A stretch of 64,000 nucleotides of DNA from Paenibacillus albicereus (lineage in GTDB: Bacteria > Bacillota > Bacilli > Paenibacillales > Paenibacillaceae): assembly GCF_012676905.1 (NCBI RefSeq), contig NZ_CP051428.1:4178001-4242000 (forward strand), read 5' to 3'. The translations under genes were made by a program, and so were the position numbers. The first letter of the stretch is position 1. Each line of letters begins with the position of its first letter. Positions 44,439 through 54,300 of the stretch are shown here, piece by piece. The notes below the pieces were generated by a model. The model worked only from the letters and a program-made list of their open reading frames with translations, was not told the DNA's origin and ran no database searches.

Positions 44439-45864
44439 GCTCGATCATCTCCGTCTTGAGCTTCCATAGCTCCGGGCTGAACGATACCGGATACGGCTCC
44501 GGATGCAGCTTGCGCAGATGCGGCTGCCGGAACAGCGCCAGCTGCTGCTGATGATAGCACCGGATCGATTCCAGATCCGGCAGATCGCGCACGAGCTCCC
44601 CTTGCCGCAGCAGCGGCTGCAGCAGCTCCACCGCCTCGTACCGGGTCAGCACCGACTTCACGTACGGGTGGGCCGGGTCGATGCGGCGCAGCGGCTCGCC
44701 CGACGGGGCCGCCTCCGCGCTCAGCGCCAGGTAATCGCCAGCGGCGTATCCCGTCGCCGGATCGAGGAGCCGATACGCCGTCTTGGAGCCTGGGTTGGTC
44801 ACCTTGTCGAGGTTGCCCGACAGCTTGATGACCGGCTCGTAGCCGCCGCCCCGGTCGATCGCGGCCAGCTTGTACACGCCGCCGAGCGAGGGCTGGTCCG
44901 CCGCCGTAATCAACTGCGTGCCGACGCCCCAGGTGTCGATCGCCGCGCCTTGCGCCTTGAGGTTCAGGATGATGTTCTCGTCCAGGTCGTTCGAAGCGAC
45001 GATGCGCACGTCCGGGAAGCCCGCCTCGTCCAGCATGCGCCGCGACTCCTTGGACAGGACGGCGAGGTCGCCGCTGTCCAGCCGGATCCCCTGCAGCTCC
45101 TTCCCGCCGGCGCGGAGTCGGCGCGCGACCTCGATCGCGTTCGGCACGCCGCTGCCGAGCGTATCGTAGGTGTCGACCAACAGCGTCACGCCGTCCGGAA
45201 GCGCCTCGGCATAGCGCTCGAACGCCTCCAGCTCCGACTCATGCGCCTGCACCCAGGCATGGGCGTGGGTGCCTTTGGCGGGGATGCCGAACCGCCAGCC
45301 CGCCCGCAGGTTGCTCGTCGCGTCGAAGCCGGCGATATAGGCCGCGCGCGCTCCCCATATGGCCGCGTCCATCTCCTGGGCGCGGCGGGTTCCGAACTCC
45401 AGCAGCGCGTCCGAGCCGGCGACCTGCTTGATTCGGGATGCCTTGGTCGCGATGAGCGTCTGGTAGTTGGCCATGTTGAGGATCGCCGTCTCCACGAGCT
45501 GCGCCTCGAAAATCCGTCCCTCGACGCGCACGAGCGGCTCGTTCGGAAAGACGAGCGTGCCCTCCGGCACGGCGTCGATGCTGCCGCTGAACCGGAAGCG
45601 CCGCAGCTCCTCGATGAACGCCGGCTCGTACCGCTCCTCCTGCTCCTCCAGGTAAGCCAGCTCCTCCTCGGTGAAGCTCAGGCCGAGCATATAGTCGGCG
45701 ATCCGCTGGAGCCCCGCGAATACCGCGTAGCCGTTGCCGAACGGCAGCTTTCGGAAGTACATTTCAAAAACGGCTTTGCGGTCATGCGTCCCCATCTTCC
45801 AGTGGGCATACATCATGTTGATCTGATATTTATCGGTATGCAGCGCCAGCTTCGCCGTTTCCAT
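44416..45864 (-). CDS. pncB: Nicotinate phosphoribosyltransferase PncB
   Basis: A 482-residue enzyme that makes nicotinate mononucleotide from nicotinate and PRPP in NAD salvage. Family segments are ALHTDKYQINMMYAHW at the N-terminus, RRAQEMDAAIWGARAAYIAG, GTHAHAWVQAH and IRLDSGDLAVLSKE for PRPP. The ATG at 45864 has GAGGAGG 8 nt upstream. It is followed, with overlaps, by the esterase and the small coiled-coil gene, forming a three-gene unit. Confidence 0.95.
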   Translation of the reverse strand: METAKLALHTDKYQINMMYAHWKMGTHDRKAVFEMYFRKLPFGNGYAVFAGLQRIADYMLGLSFTEEELAYLEEQEERYEPAFIEELRRFRFSGSIDAVPEGTLVFPNEPLVRVEGRIFEAQLVETAILNMANYQTLIATKASRIKQVAGSDALLEFGTRRAQEMDAAIWGARAAYIAGFDATSNLRAGWRFGIPAKGTHAHAWVQAHESELEAFERYAEALPDGVTLLVDTYDTLGSGVPNAIEVARRLRAGGKELQGIRLDSGDLAVLSKESRRMLDEAGFPDVRIVASNDLDENIILNLKAQGAAIDTWGVGTQLITAADQPSLGGVYKLAAIDRGGGYEPVIKLSGNLDKVTNPGSKTAYRLLDPATGYAAGDYLALSAEAAPSGEPLRRIDPAHPYVKSVLTRYEAVELLQPLLRQGELVRDLPDLESIRCYHQQQLALFRQPHLRKLHPEPYPVSFSPELWKLKTEMIERVQDGGK

Positions 45865-45933
45865 CCGCGCGTCCTCCTCTTCATCGGCATCCCGCGGCGC
45901 TTGGCCTGCGGGCTCTGCCCTCGCCCAAAAAGA

Positions 45934-45961
45934 CAAAAGCTGCGCCGGGCGGCGCAGCTCA
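45934..45961 (-). terminator. Terminator of the LapA-domain gene
   Basis: AGCTGCGCC pairs with GGCGCAGCT around a short loop; on the minus strand it is followed by TTTTGTCTTTTT. Confidence 0.8.
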
Positions 45962-45975
45962 TCGATTCCGATCCG

Positions 45976-46320
45976 TTACTCGGCCGAAGGCCGTACCGCC
46001 GGCTCCGCCTCGATCGCGCTTGCCGGCAGCGGGCCATCCGCAAGCGCAGGCGCGGTTTCCAAGCGATCTTGCGTTCGCAGTCCGTCCAGCTCCTTCTGCT
46101 GGGCTTTGAGCCGCTTCTGCAGCTTGAACGAGCGGATGATGCCGAACAGGCCTACGCTTGCTCCGCCCAGCAGAGCCGAGCCGAGAATGACGAGGATGAG
46201 CGGCAGGCTCGTCTGCGCGAACAGGAAATTCACCTGGACGGAGTCGACGTTGATGACCGCAAAGATGGCAATCAGCAAAGCAAAGACAAGACCCGATAGG
46301 AGCAACCCCTGCGTTCTCAT
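45976..46320 (-). CDS. LapA-domain (DUF1049) membrane protein
   Basis: A 114-residue protein with two membrane helices (about 6-26 and 40-62) flanking NVDSVQVNFLFAQTSLPL, the hallmark of the lipopolysaccharide-assembly-protein-A-like domain found also in Gram-positives. A cytoplasmic coiled-coil KLQKRLKAQQKELDGL and a Pro/Ala/Glu tail follow. In Gram-positives the function is unknown. It has a weak GGTGG ribosome site and its own terminator. Confidence 0.85.
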   Translation of the reverse strand: MRTQGLLLSGLVFALLIAIFAVINVDSVQVNFLFAQTSLPLILVILGSALLGGASVGLFGIIRSFKLQKRLKAQQKELDGLRTQDRLETAPALADGPLPASAIEAEPAVRPSAE

Positions 46321-46382
46321 GTTCTAACCACCCTATCCGCATTGTGTCCTTAATGACCCTTTTTTACCCAGGCTGCCCGTGA

Positions 46383-49172
46383 TCAAACCTTGCGCCGGGG
46401 CAGCCACACCTCCAGCAGCGAGCTGAGCCGCTCTAGCTGGAGCGGTTTGGTGATATAGTCGGTCGCTCCCGCTTGCAGGCACAGCTCCCGGTCCTGCGGC
46501 ATCGCCTTGGCGGTCAGGGCGATGATCGGCAGCCCTCGATGCGTCTGGCTGGAGCGAATCTCGCGGATCGTGTCATACCCGTCCAGCACCGGCATCATCA
46601 TGTCCATCAGGATGAGATCGCAGCCGCAGGCGTCCAGCGCGTCGAGGGCTTCCCGGCCGTTGGTCGCCGTCAGCACTTCGATGCCCAGCTGCTCGAGGAA
46701 GCTCGTCAAGCTATAGACGTTGCGGATGTCGTCATCGACGACAAGCACGCGCATTCCGCGATACCGGCTGCCGCGCCGGGGCTCCTCGACGGCTGCCGGC
46801 TGCAGGCGGAGCCGCCCGCCCGGCAGCTCCGCCAAGGTGCGGCCTGGCGGCGCCGCTTCGTCCAGGTCCGCCGCAGTCTCCGCCAGGCCGGGCGTCCGAA
46901 GCGGGGCTTCGGCTTGGACGGCCTCGCCCAGGCTCGGCACATACAGCGTGAACGCGCTGCCCAGACCGGGCTGGCTTTCGACATGAAGGCAGCCCTGCAG
47001 CAGTCCCGCCAGCTGGCGGGAGATCGACAAGCCGAGTCCCGTGCCGCCGAACTGCCGGCTCGTCGTGCCGTCCGCTTGTCGGAACGCTTCGAAGATCAGA
47101 TCAAGCTTGGACGGATCGATGCCGATGCCCGTGTCCCGCACCTCGAACGCCACGACCTGCCGCCCGGCCTGGGACGGCAGATGCCGCAGCACCTCCCGTT
47201 CCGAAGCCTGCGAGATCGTCACCGTCACGCCGCCCTGCTGCGTGAACTTGAACGCGTTGGACAGCAGGTTCTTGAGAATCTGCATCAGCCGCTGCTCGTC
47301 GCTGACGATCCGATCCGGCACGTTCAGCCGGCGGATGACCGCGTACTCCAGCCCGGTCCGCTCGGCATGCGCGCGGAAGCTCGCTTGCAGCAGCGCCGGG
47401 AGCTCGCTCAGATTGAGCGGCTCCAAGCTGATCTCCATCTTGCCGGCTTCGATTTTGGACAGGTCCAGGATATCGTTGATGAGCGCCAGCAGATCCTCGC
47501 CCGCCGAATGGATGACCTTGGCGAACTCCTCTTCCTTGGGCGACAGCCCTCCCCCCGCGTTCTCCGCCAGCATCTGAGAGAGGATCAGCATGCTGTTGAG
47601 CGGCGTCCGCAGCTCATGGGACATGTTGGCCATGAACTCGTTCTTGTAGCGGGAGCTGCGCTCCAGCTCCGCGGCATACAGCGTCAGCTCCTGCTGGATG
47701 CTCTGCAGCTCCTGCGACTTCTCTTCCGACAGGCGCGCTTGTCGGCCAAGCTGCTCATTGGATGCGGCCAGCTCCTCCTGCTGGGTCTGCAGCTCCTCCG
47801 CTTGCTGCTGCAGCTCCTCCGTCATCGACTGCGACTCCTGCAGCAGCGTGCGGATCTCCTCGCCCGTATGGACGCGATGCAGCGCGAGCGCCAGCTGCGC
47901 GGCAGCCTCCAGCGCCAGATCCTGCTCCAGCGGCGTGAACGGCTCGAACCGCGCCGCCTCAAGCACCGCGAGCGTTCGGCCTTCGAAGATCGCCGGTACG
48001 AGCAGCAGCTGCGGCAGGTTCGCCTCGCCGAAGGCCGAGGCGATCTTCACATACGACTCCGGCATGTCATAGTGGCTCATCCGCTGCTCGGCCAAGCAGC
48101 GTCCGACGAGTCCTTCTCCATGCTCGATGAAGGGCGGCAGGCCGGCCGGCCCGTCGCCGCTGCCGGTCACGGAGCACGCGAGCTTGAGCCGGCGGCTCGG
48201 CTTGAGCGATTCCACCGCGTAAAGCGCCGCGAACGGCGCCCGGAGCGCTTCGGAAGCGAAGCGCAGGAACGCCTCCTGCGTCTCGGCCGCCCCTCCGGTC
48301 TGCTGCAGCGCGGAGCCGATCGCGAGCGCCTGCCTCTGCTTCCAGTCGTTGCCTTCGACCTCGTCGAGCAGCCGATTCGTCGCTGCCGCCAGGTCGGCGA
48401 TCTCATCGCGCGAGCGGATCTCGACCCGCTCGCGGAGCTGCGCCGAGTCCCGATTCCGTGAATCCGCCATGCCGGCGATCGACTCCGTGACGCTGCCGAT
48501 CGTGCGCACGATCGAGCGCGAGATCAGCCAGCCGAACAGCCCCGACAGAACGATGGAGATGAGGAACAGGGAGAGCAGCGTCGTCCGCAGCAGGCTGTTG
48601 CTTCGGTCCAGCATCTCCAGCCGCTGCTTGGCCAGCTTCTGCTCCGCTTGGCGGAACGCATCGAAGCTGCCGCGAAGCTGGTCCATGTTCTGCTTGCCGC
48701 GGTCGATGGCGTAAAACTCGCGGATGGCAGCCTCGTCGCCGTTCTGCTTGGCTTCGATGATCGGCATCGTGATCGTAAGCCATTGCTCGATCGAGCCTCT
48801 CGCCAGCTCCAGCACCTTCGTCTGGCTTGGATTGTCGCTCACGAGCGCCAGGAGCTCGCTGTAATGGTTCTGCCACTGGGAAAAGCCCGAGCGGTACGGC
48901 TCGAGGTAGGACTCCTCCCCGGTGAGGATGAATCCCCGCTGTCCCGTCTCCATGTCGAGCAGGTCCTTCTCGATGGCGTTGGTCAGATTCATGACGGAGA
49001 TGTCGTGCTCCGTCACGTATTCGGTCTCTTCCTGCACCGACGACAGCTGCAGGAAGACGATCAGGATCGAGACGGCGAGGCAGGCCAGGATGACGGCGTA
49101 GCCGGAGATGATTTTGAAGCGGATCGTAACTCGGCCCCGTCGGCTCGGGCGCCCGCTGTGGGATGCTTCCAT
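46383..49172 (-). CDS. Orphan hybrid sensor histidine kinase (CHASE3-HAMP-GAF-HisKA-HATPase-REC)
   Basis: A 929-residue membrane kinase. Helix 1 (about 21-43), a CHASE3-type sensor with DMETGQRGFILTGEESYLEPY, and helix 2 (about 197-220) are followed by HAMP, a GAF domain (about 290-440) and a Gln/Glu-rich coiled coil. The phospho-His lies in NMSHELRTPLNSML, and the ATPase boxes are NLLSNAFKFT, DTGIGID and GGTGLGLSI. A C-terminal receiver (about 805-925) starts MRVLVVDDDIRNVY, with the acceptor Asp in LILMDMMMPVLDG. No separate response regulator or phosphotransfer gene is next to it. Signal and output are unknown. Confidence 0.93.
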   Translation of the reverse strand: MEASHSGRPSRRGRVTIRFKIISGYAVILACLAVSILIVFLQLSSVQEETEYVTEHDISVMNLTNAIEKDLLDMETGQRGFILTGEESYLEPYRSGFSQWQNHYSELLALVSDNPSQTKVLELARGSIEQWLTITMPIIEAKQNGDEAAIREFYAIDRGKQNMDQLRGSFDAFRQAEQKLAKQRLEMLDRSNSLLRTTLLSLFLISIVLSGLFGWLISRSIVRTIGSVTESIAGMADSRNRDSAQLRERVEIRSRDEIADLAAATNRLLDEVEGNDWKQRQALAIGSALQQTGGAAETQEAFLRFASEALRAPFAALYAVESLKPSRRLKLACSVTGSGDGPAGLPPFIEHGEGLVGRCLAEQRMSHYDMPESYVKIASAFGEANLPQLLLVPAIFEGRTLAVLEAARFEPFTPLEQDLALEAAAQLALALHRVHTGEEIRTLLQESQSMTEELQQQAEELQTQQEELAASNEQLGRQARLSEEKSQELQSIQQELTLYAAELERSSRYKNEFMANMSHELRTPLNSMLILSQMLAENAGGGLSPKEEEFAKVIHSAGEDLLALINDILDLSKIEAGKMEISLEPLNLSELPALLQASFRAHAERTGLEYAVIRRLNVPDRIVSDEQRLMQILKNLLSNAFKFTQQGGVTVTISQASEREVLRHLPSQAGRQVVAFEVRDTGIGIDPSKLDLIFEAFRQADGTTSRQFGGTGLGLSISRQLAGLLQGCLHVESQPGLGSAFTLYVPSLGEAVQAEAPLRTPGLAETAADLDEAAPPGRTLAELPGGRLRLQPAAVEEPRRGSRYRGMRVLVVDDDIRNVYSLTSFLEQLGIEVLTATNGREALDALDACGCDLILMDMMMPVLDGYDTIREIRSSQTHRGLPIIALTAKAMPQDRELCLQAGATDYITKPLQLERLSSLLEVWLPRRKV

Positions 49173-49238
49173 CGGATCGTCGTGCTCCTATCTGCGCGCA
49201 GACGCGAGGGCATCTGCTTGTATGGTATCCAGCCGCCT

Positions 49239-50024
49239 TCAGGTGACGGGCGACTTGCCCCCGTCGAGGTTCATGGCGGTCCCTGTAATATAGGAGGCCG
49301 CTCCGGAAGCGAGGAAGACGATCGCGTTCGCAGCTTCCTCCGTATCTCCGATCCGCCCAAGCGGAATGTCGTGCCGGGGATCGCGCGCGAACTGCTCCCA
49401 GGTCTGGCCGGGACTCGTCCGCCGCCACTGGTCTTCGATCTGGGCGCTGCGGATGAGTCCGATGCAGACGGCGTTGACCCGGATGCCTTCCGGCGCCAGA
49501 TCGCGGCTCATCGCCTTGGTGAGCGCCAGTCCGGCCGCCCGCGAGACGGACGACGGCAGCGACGCCTTCGGCGGCGTCTTGCCGCCGATCGCCGTCACGT
49601 TGACGACCGCTCCTCCGCCTGCCGCCTTCAGGCCCGAGAGGGCCGCCTGCGTCATATGGACGGCGCCGAGCAGCTTCAGGTCGAGATCGGCCGTCCACGC
49701 GGCCGGACCGACTTCCGCGAACGGAGCGGCGGCGGCCGTGCCGGCGTTGTTCACCAGGATGTCGAAGATACCGTCCCAGCGCTCCGCGATCGCGTTCACC
49801 GCTTCCGCCGCCGACTCCTGCCGGGAGACGTCGCCGACGATCGCCAGCACCTCGCCGCCCGTCTCGACACGGATGCGGGCCGCCGCGTCCTCAAGCTCTT
49901 CCTTCGTGCGGGCCACCAGGGCCACCTTGGCCCCTTGGCGGGACAGCTCCAGCGCGGTCGCATAGCCGATCCCCTTGCTGCCTCCCGTTACGATCGCCTT
50001 CTTGCCTTCCAGCTTCAGCTTCAC
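49239..50024 (-). CDS. Short-chain dehydrogenase/reductase with atypical active site
   Basis: A 261-residue Rossmann protein. The cofactor motif TGGSKGIG (13-20) and NNAG (92-95) are normal. The catalytic YxxxK is replaced: the aligned stretch is SSVSRAAGLALTK, giving Ser158 for Tyr and Arg162 for Lys, and the usual catalytic Ser is not in VNVTAIGG. A subgroup of BKR-like SDRs is known to have such a site. Typical reduction chemistry is therefore uncertain. The start is a GTG with AAGGAGG upstream. The 109-nt spacer to the epimerase-like gene suggests a possible operon. Confidence 0.88.
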   Translation of the reverse strand: MKLKLEGKKAIVTGGSKGIGYATALELSRQGAKVALVARTKEELEDAAARIRVETGGEVLAIVGDVSRQESAAEAVNAIAERWDGIFDILVNNAGTAAAAPFAEVGPAAWTADLDLKLLGAVHMTQAALSGLKAAGGGAVVNVTAIGGKTPPKASLPSSVSRAAGLALTKAMSRDLAPEGIRVNAVCIGLIRSAQIEDQWRRTSPGQTWEQFARDPRHDIPLGRIGDTEEAANAIVFLASGAASYITGTAMNLDGGKSPVT

Positions 50025-50133
50025 TTGCGGTTCCTCCTTCGGACTTGGGATTGCAGCTATCTCGCGGCCTTCTAGCGGCTTGTCGAGCCGATCCGAGACA
50101 TTTCCCGGGAAATCGACAGCCCTTCTTCTCCGT

Positions 50134-51138
50134 CTAGGAGGGACGGGATTTCACATACAGGCGGGCCCGCTCTTCCCAGATTTCGCCCGGCTCCAGGCCG
50201 AACAGCCCGATCTCCTCCGCAGGCAGCCCCGTGTTCGGGGCGTTGACCAGGCTGACCTGCGGCTCCGGACAGATGAACCCGCCTCTGCCGCCGTTGTTGT
50301 AGAGCATCCATTGCTTGTACGAGGTGCCGACATCGTAAACGAGCGTCATTCCACGCTTGCGGTCGGTCAATTCCATCCGGTTGCGGCCCATCTGCGGCTC
50401 GGCCGTGTAATGATGATCGAGCGAAGTCCAGAACGGATCGGCTCCGTCCCCTTTCATCGCCTCTTCCTCAGGAGCGAGCTCCATGAACGTCCCGGTCGGC
50501 AGCATGCGCTCGTTCATTTCCCAGCGGCGACCGGCCGTCAGCTTGAAGCTGTAGTCGCTCTCCCGGCTGCCCGGAGCGAACGGCACGTTCAGCGTCGTAT
50601 GGAAGGCCAGCAGGCAAGGCATCGGCTCGTCGCCGTCGTTGCGCACCGTCACTTGCTGGGCGAGCCCGTCCGGTCCAAGCGCGTAGCGCAGGCGGACCGT
50701 AAAGCGGAACGGAAAGCGCCGATAGACCGGATGGTCCTCGTCGATGCGGACCGCGACCGTGACGAAGCTTTCGGAGCCTTTGCTGCCGAAGCTTTCGACC
50801 TCCCATGGAATCTGATGCAGGAAGCCGTGCAAGTGATTGTCGCGCTCCCTTTCGTTGACCGGCAGCTGATAGATCCGTCCCTGCCAGGGGAAGCGGCCGT
50901 CCTCATACCGATTGGGCGGGAAGAGCAACGGAATTCCCCAGACGACCGGATTCTCGCGAAAGCTCGCCATTTCCTCCTGCGAAGGCTCTCTCAGAAACCG
51001 GCATCCGGTGATTCGGTCCTGGAAGGCGATGAGATTGCCTCCGGCTTCGGGGAGCAGGACCGCCTCGTAGGCGTCCGCTCTCAAATAGATCGCCCTCTGG
51101 CCCTGGTAGATTCCTTCGAACGCACTGCTCGTTGCCAT
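50134..51138 (-). CDS. Aldose-1-epimerase-like protein (galactose mutarotase fold)
   Basis: A 334-residue beta-sandwich protein of the aldose 1-epimerase superfamily. Sugar-contact motifs are LLFPPNRYEDGRF, NHLHGFLH (His), LLAFHTTLN (His) and FICPEPQVSLVNA (catalytic Glu). Substrate sugar is not predictable. The ATG at 51138 has AGGAG 11 nt upstream. Confidence 0.88.
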   Translation of the reverse strand: MATSSAFEGIYQGQRAIYLRADAYEAVLLPEAGGNLIAFQDRITGCRFLREPSQEEMASFRENPVVWGIPLLFPPNRYEDGRFPWQGRIYQLPVNERERDNHLHGFLHQIPWEVESFGSKGSESFVTVAVRIDEDHPVYRRFPFRFTVRLRYALGPDGLAQQVTVRNDGDEPMPCLLAFHTTLNVPFAPGSRESDYSFKLTAGRRWEMNERMLPTGTFMELAPEEEAMKGDGADPFWTSLDHHYTAEPQMGRNRMELTDRKRGMTLVYDVGTSYKQWMLYNNGGRGGFICPEPQVSLVNAPNTGLPAEEIGLFGLEPGEIWEERARLYVKSRPS

Positions 51139-51158
51139 GACGCGACCGCTCCTCTCTC

Positions 51159-51176
51159 TACTCTAGTAGTAGAGTA
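51159..51176. promoter_or_regulatory. Palindrome upstream of the epimerase-like gene
   Basis: TACTCTAGTAGTAGAGTA has 7-bp perfect arms and lies about 20 nt before the start codon, a possible repressor operator or a small leader hairpin. Confidence 0.4.
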
Positions 51177-51235
51177 CCATATCGTCATCGGGATTTTCTA
51201 TGAAAAGAGACGGCTGATCGGGCCAGGATGCGGCG

Positions 51236-51266
51236 AAAGCCCCGAAGCGCGGGCTTCGGGGCTTTC
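51236..51266 (-). terminator. Terminator of the MMPL transporter gene
   Basis: AAAGCCCCGAAG pairs with CTTCGGGGCTTT around a six-base loop. The T run is short on either strand; its position fits the end of the leftward MMPL gene. Confidence 0.65.
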
Positions 51267-51320
51267 TTCGTCTGCGATGCGGCAGCGCGCGGGCCGGCCG
51301 CGGCAGGCGCGGAAGAAGGA

Positions 51321-54300
51321 CTAGCGGTCGGCCGGCAAGCCCGGCTCCGGCGCAGGAACCGGATGCTCCCGCTCCTCGCGTCCGCCCAGGAACGGCCACC
51401 AGTTCGCCGTCCCGAACAGGCGCACCATGACCGGAATGAACAGCGGCAGGATCAGCACGGCGTACAGCAGCAGGCCGATCAGCACGACCGTCGCGATCTG
51501 CATCAAGGACAGCACGCCGGACGGCAGCATCGCCGCGAACGTGCCGCCGAGGATGACCGCGGCCGACAGGATGACGGAGCCCATGCGGCGCATCGCCAGC
51601 AGGATCGCCTCCTGAGGCGGCAGATGCCGGTACTCGCGGAAGCGGTCGAGCAGGAAGATGCTGTAGTCGACGCCCAGCGCGATCAGCAGCACGAAGCTGA
51701 AGAACGGCACGGGCCAGCTGATGCCGGAGTAGTCGAGCGCCCGGCTGAAGATCGCTTCTGCCGCCGCCATCGACGTATAGTAGGTGAGCAGCAGCGACGC
51801 CATGATATACGCCGGGATGACGAGCGAGCGGAACAGCGCGATCAAGATGAGAGAGATGCCCGCCATCATGAGCATGACCGTGCGCGAATAGTCCGCCTGG
51901 GAGATCGTGTTCAGGTCATGCTGCACGCTCGTGATGCCGCCGATCGCATGCTGCGAATCCGCATATGCCGTCCCCTCCAGCCCGCGCGCGACCGCTGCGT
52001 CCAGTTCGGGAATTTTGCGGAGCGTCTGCTCCTCGTACGGATTGGACTCGAACACGACATCCAGCGTCGCCATCGTTCCTTGCGGCGACAGGTAGGCTTC
52101 GACCGCCTGGCGGAACTCCTCGTCCTGGAGCGCCGCGTCCGGCAGGTTCCAGCCGGTCAGACTGCGGCTCGGCGCGTCCGCCAGCTCGGTCAAGTACGAC
52201 TTCGCCTCCGCGAGTCCGCCGCTCACCTGCGAGATGCCGTCGACGCTCTGGTCGAGGCCGCCCGTCAGCTGGCCGAGCTGCTCGTTCAGCTCGGCAAAGC
52301 CTCGCTGCAGCTCCTGCTGGCCGCCCTGCAGCTGCTCGAAGCCGGCCGTCACCTGAGGCAGCTCTCCGATGGCTCGGCCTTGGCCGTCCGCAGCCTGCTC
52401 GATGCCCTTCTGCAGCGCATCGAGGCCGGAGGCCAGCTCGCGCAGGCCGCTGCCGAGCGCGGCCTGGCCGGCGCTCGCCTGCTCCAGGCCGCCGTTCGCC
52501 TTGCCGATGCCGGCAGCCGCTCCGGCCAGCTGGGCATTGGCCTGCTCCAGGCCGGCCGCCGACTGCTCGGCGCCGCCCTGCAGCTGAACGAGCGACTGGA
52601 GCGCCGCTTGGTACTGCTCGTCGGAGCCGAGCTCCGGGTATTTCCCTCCCAGCGCTTCGAACGCTTGCTGCACGCCGCTCAGCCCTTGCGCAAGCTGCTG
52701 CTGGCTCGAGGCCAGCCGCTCATACGCGCCCTGGAGCTGCTCCAGCCCTCCGGCCGCCTCGCGGTAGCCTTGCAGCAGCTCGTCGCTCGCCTGGGCGAGC
52801 CGAGCGGCGCTGGCTTGCGCCTGCCTCAGCCCGGCGCCGAGCTCCTTCGCTCCGACAGAGCCGTCCTGAAGCCCTCGGTGGATGCGCCGCAAACCTTGCT
52901 CCAGCTCCTCGACGCCGGCTTGCAGCCTGGCCGTGCCCTGCGTCAGCTCGCCCGCTCCGGCCTCCGCCTCTTCCAGCTTGGGCGCGTTGGCCGCCAAGCT
53001 TGAGCTCGCCTCGGACAGCCCTTGGCCGATCCGGTCGAGCCCCTCCGCGCTCCTTCCGATGCCGCTCTCGAGCGTGCCCGCCTGCGAGGCGACCTCCAGG
53101 TCCGTCAGCGGCTCTCCTGCCGGGCGCGTCGCGCTGCGCACGCTCTTGACGCCCGGCACCTTCGCCAGCTCGCGGCTCACCTGCTCCAGTGCGGCGAGGC
53201 CTTCCTTGTTGTCGAAGCTCTTCTCCGCCTTGAGCACGACCGTGCTCGGCATTGAATCTCCCGGCCCGAAGCTGTCCGAGATCAGGTTGAACGCCTTGAC
53301 CGAATCGTACTTGTCGCCGATCTCGTCCAGCGAATTGAACGAGATCGCGTTGCGGTACGAGAGGAGCAGCGGCAAAACGATGACGGCCAGCACGAGCAGC
53401 GCCCAGACCGGGCGGCGCAGCGAGAAGCGGCCCATCCGCCCCCAGAGCCGGTTCTCGCTGTGCGAGAGCGAGCCTTTCTGCGGCCAGAACAGGGCAGGCC
53501 CGAGCACGGCCATGAAAAACGGCACGAGCGTCGCGAGCGCGAGCATCAGCACCGCCACGCCGACCGCGACGGCGACGGCCGAGCGATAGAGGCCGAAGGT
53601 CGAGAAGCCGATCGAGGCGAAGCCGATGAGCACGGCGAGCCCGGAGATGAGCACCGTCCGCCCGGCGTTCCGGTACGTCCGTACGATCGCCTCCGTCCGG
53701 TCGAGGCCGCTCGCCAGCTCTTCCTTGTAGCGGCTGATGAGCAGGATGCAGTAGTCCGTCCCGATGCCGAACAGGATCGCCACCATGAAGATCTGCGTGA
53801 ACGTGGACAGCGGGAAGCCCGCGTATTCCGCCAGATAAGCGACGACCGACTGCGACAGCAGATAGCTGAGTCCGACGACGACGAGCGGGACGAACGGAGC
53901 GACTGCCGACCGGAAGACGAGGAACAGGATGACGAGAATGAAGATGACCGTAATATATTCGGTTTTCGCAAGCCCTTCCATCGAGCTGCGGATCTGATCC
54001 TCGTTGATCATCCATTCCGATGTATAGGAGTGGTCCACTTGGATCGTCGAAGCCGCCTCCGCGAGCACGTCTTGAAGCTCCTTCGGCTCCCTCCCGTCCG
54101 CCTCGATCGAGACGAGGGCGAGCATCGTCCTGCCGTCCTCGGCGATGAGCTGGTCCTCCAGCTCCTTTTGGTCAAAAGGTCCCGTGACCGAGGCGATGCC
54201 GAGGCTTTCCTTGCTCTTCAGCTCCGCGAGGCCGCGCCGAATCTCCTGCTTGTCGGCGTCGGTCAGCCCCTCGTCCCGATGGAAGACGAGCACGGCGGAC

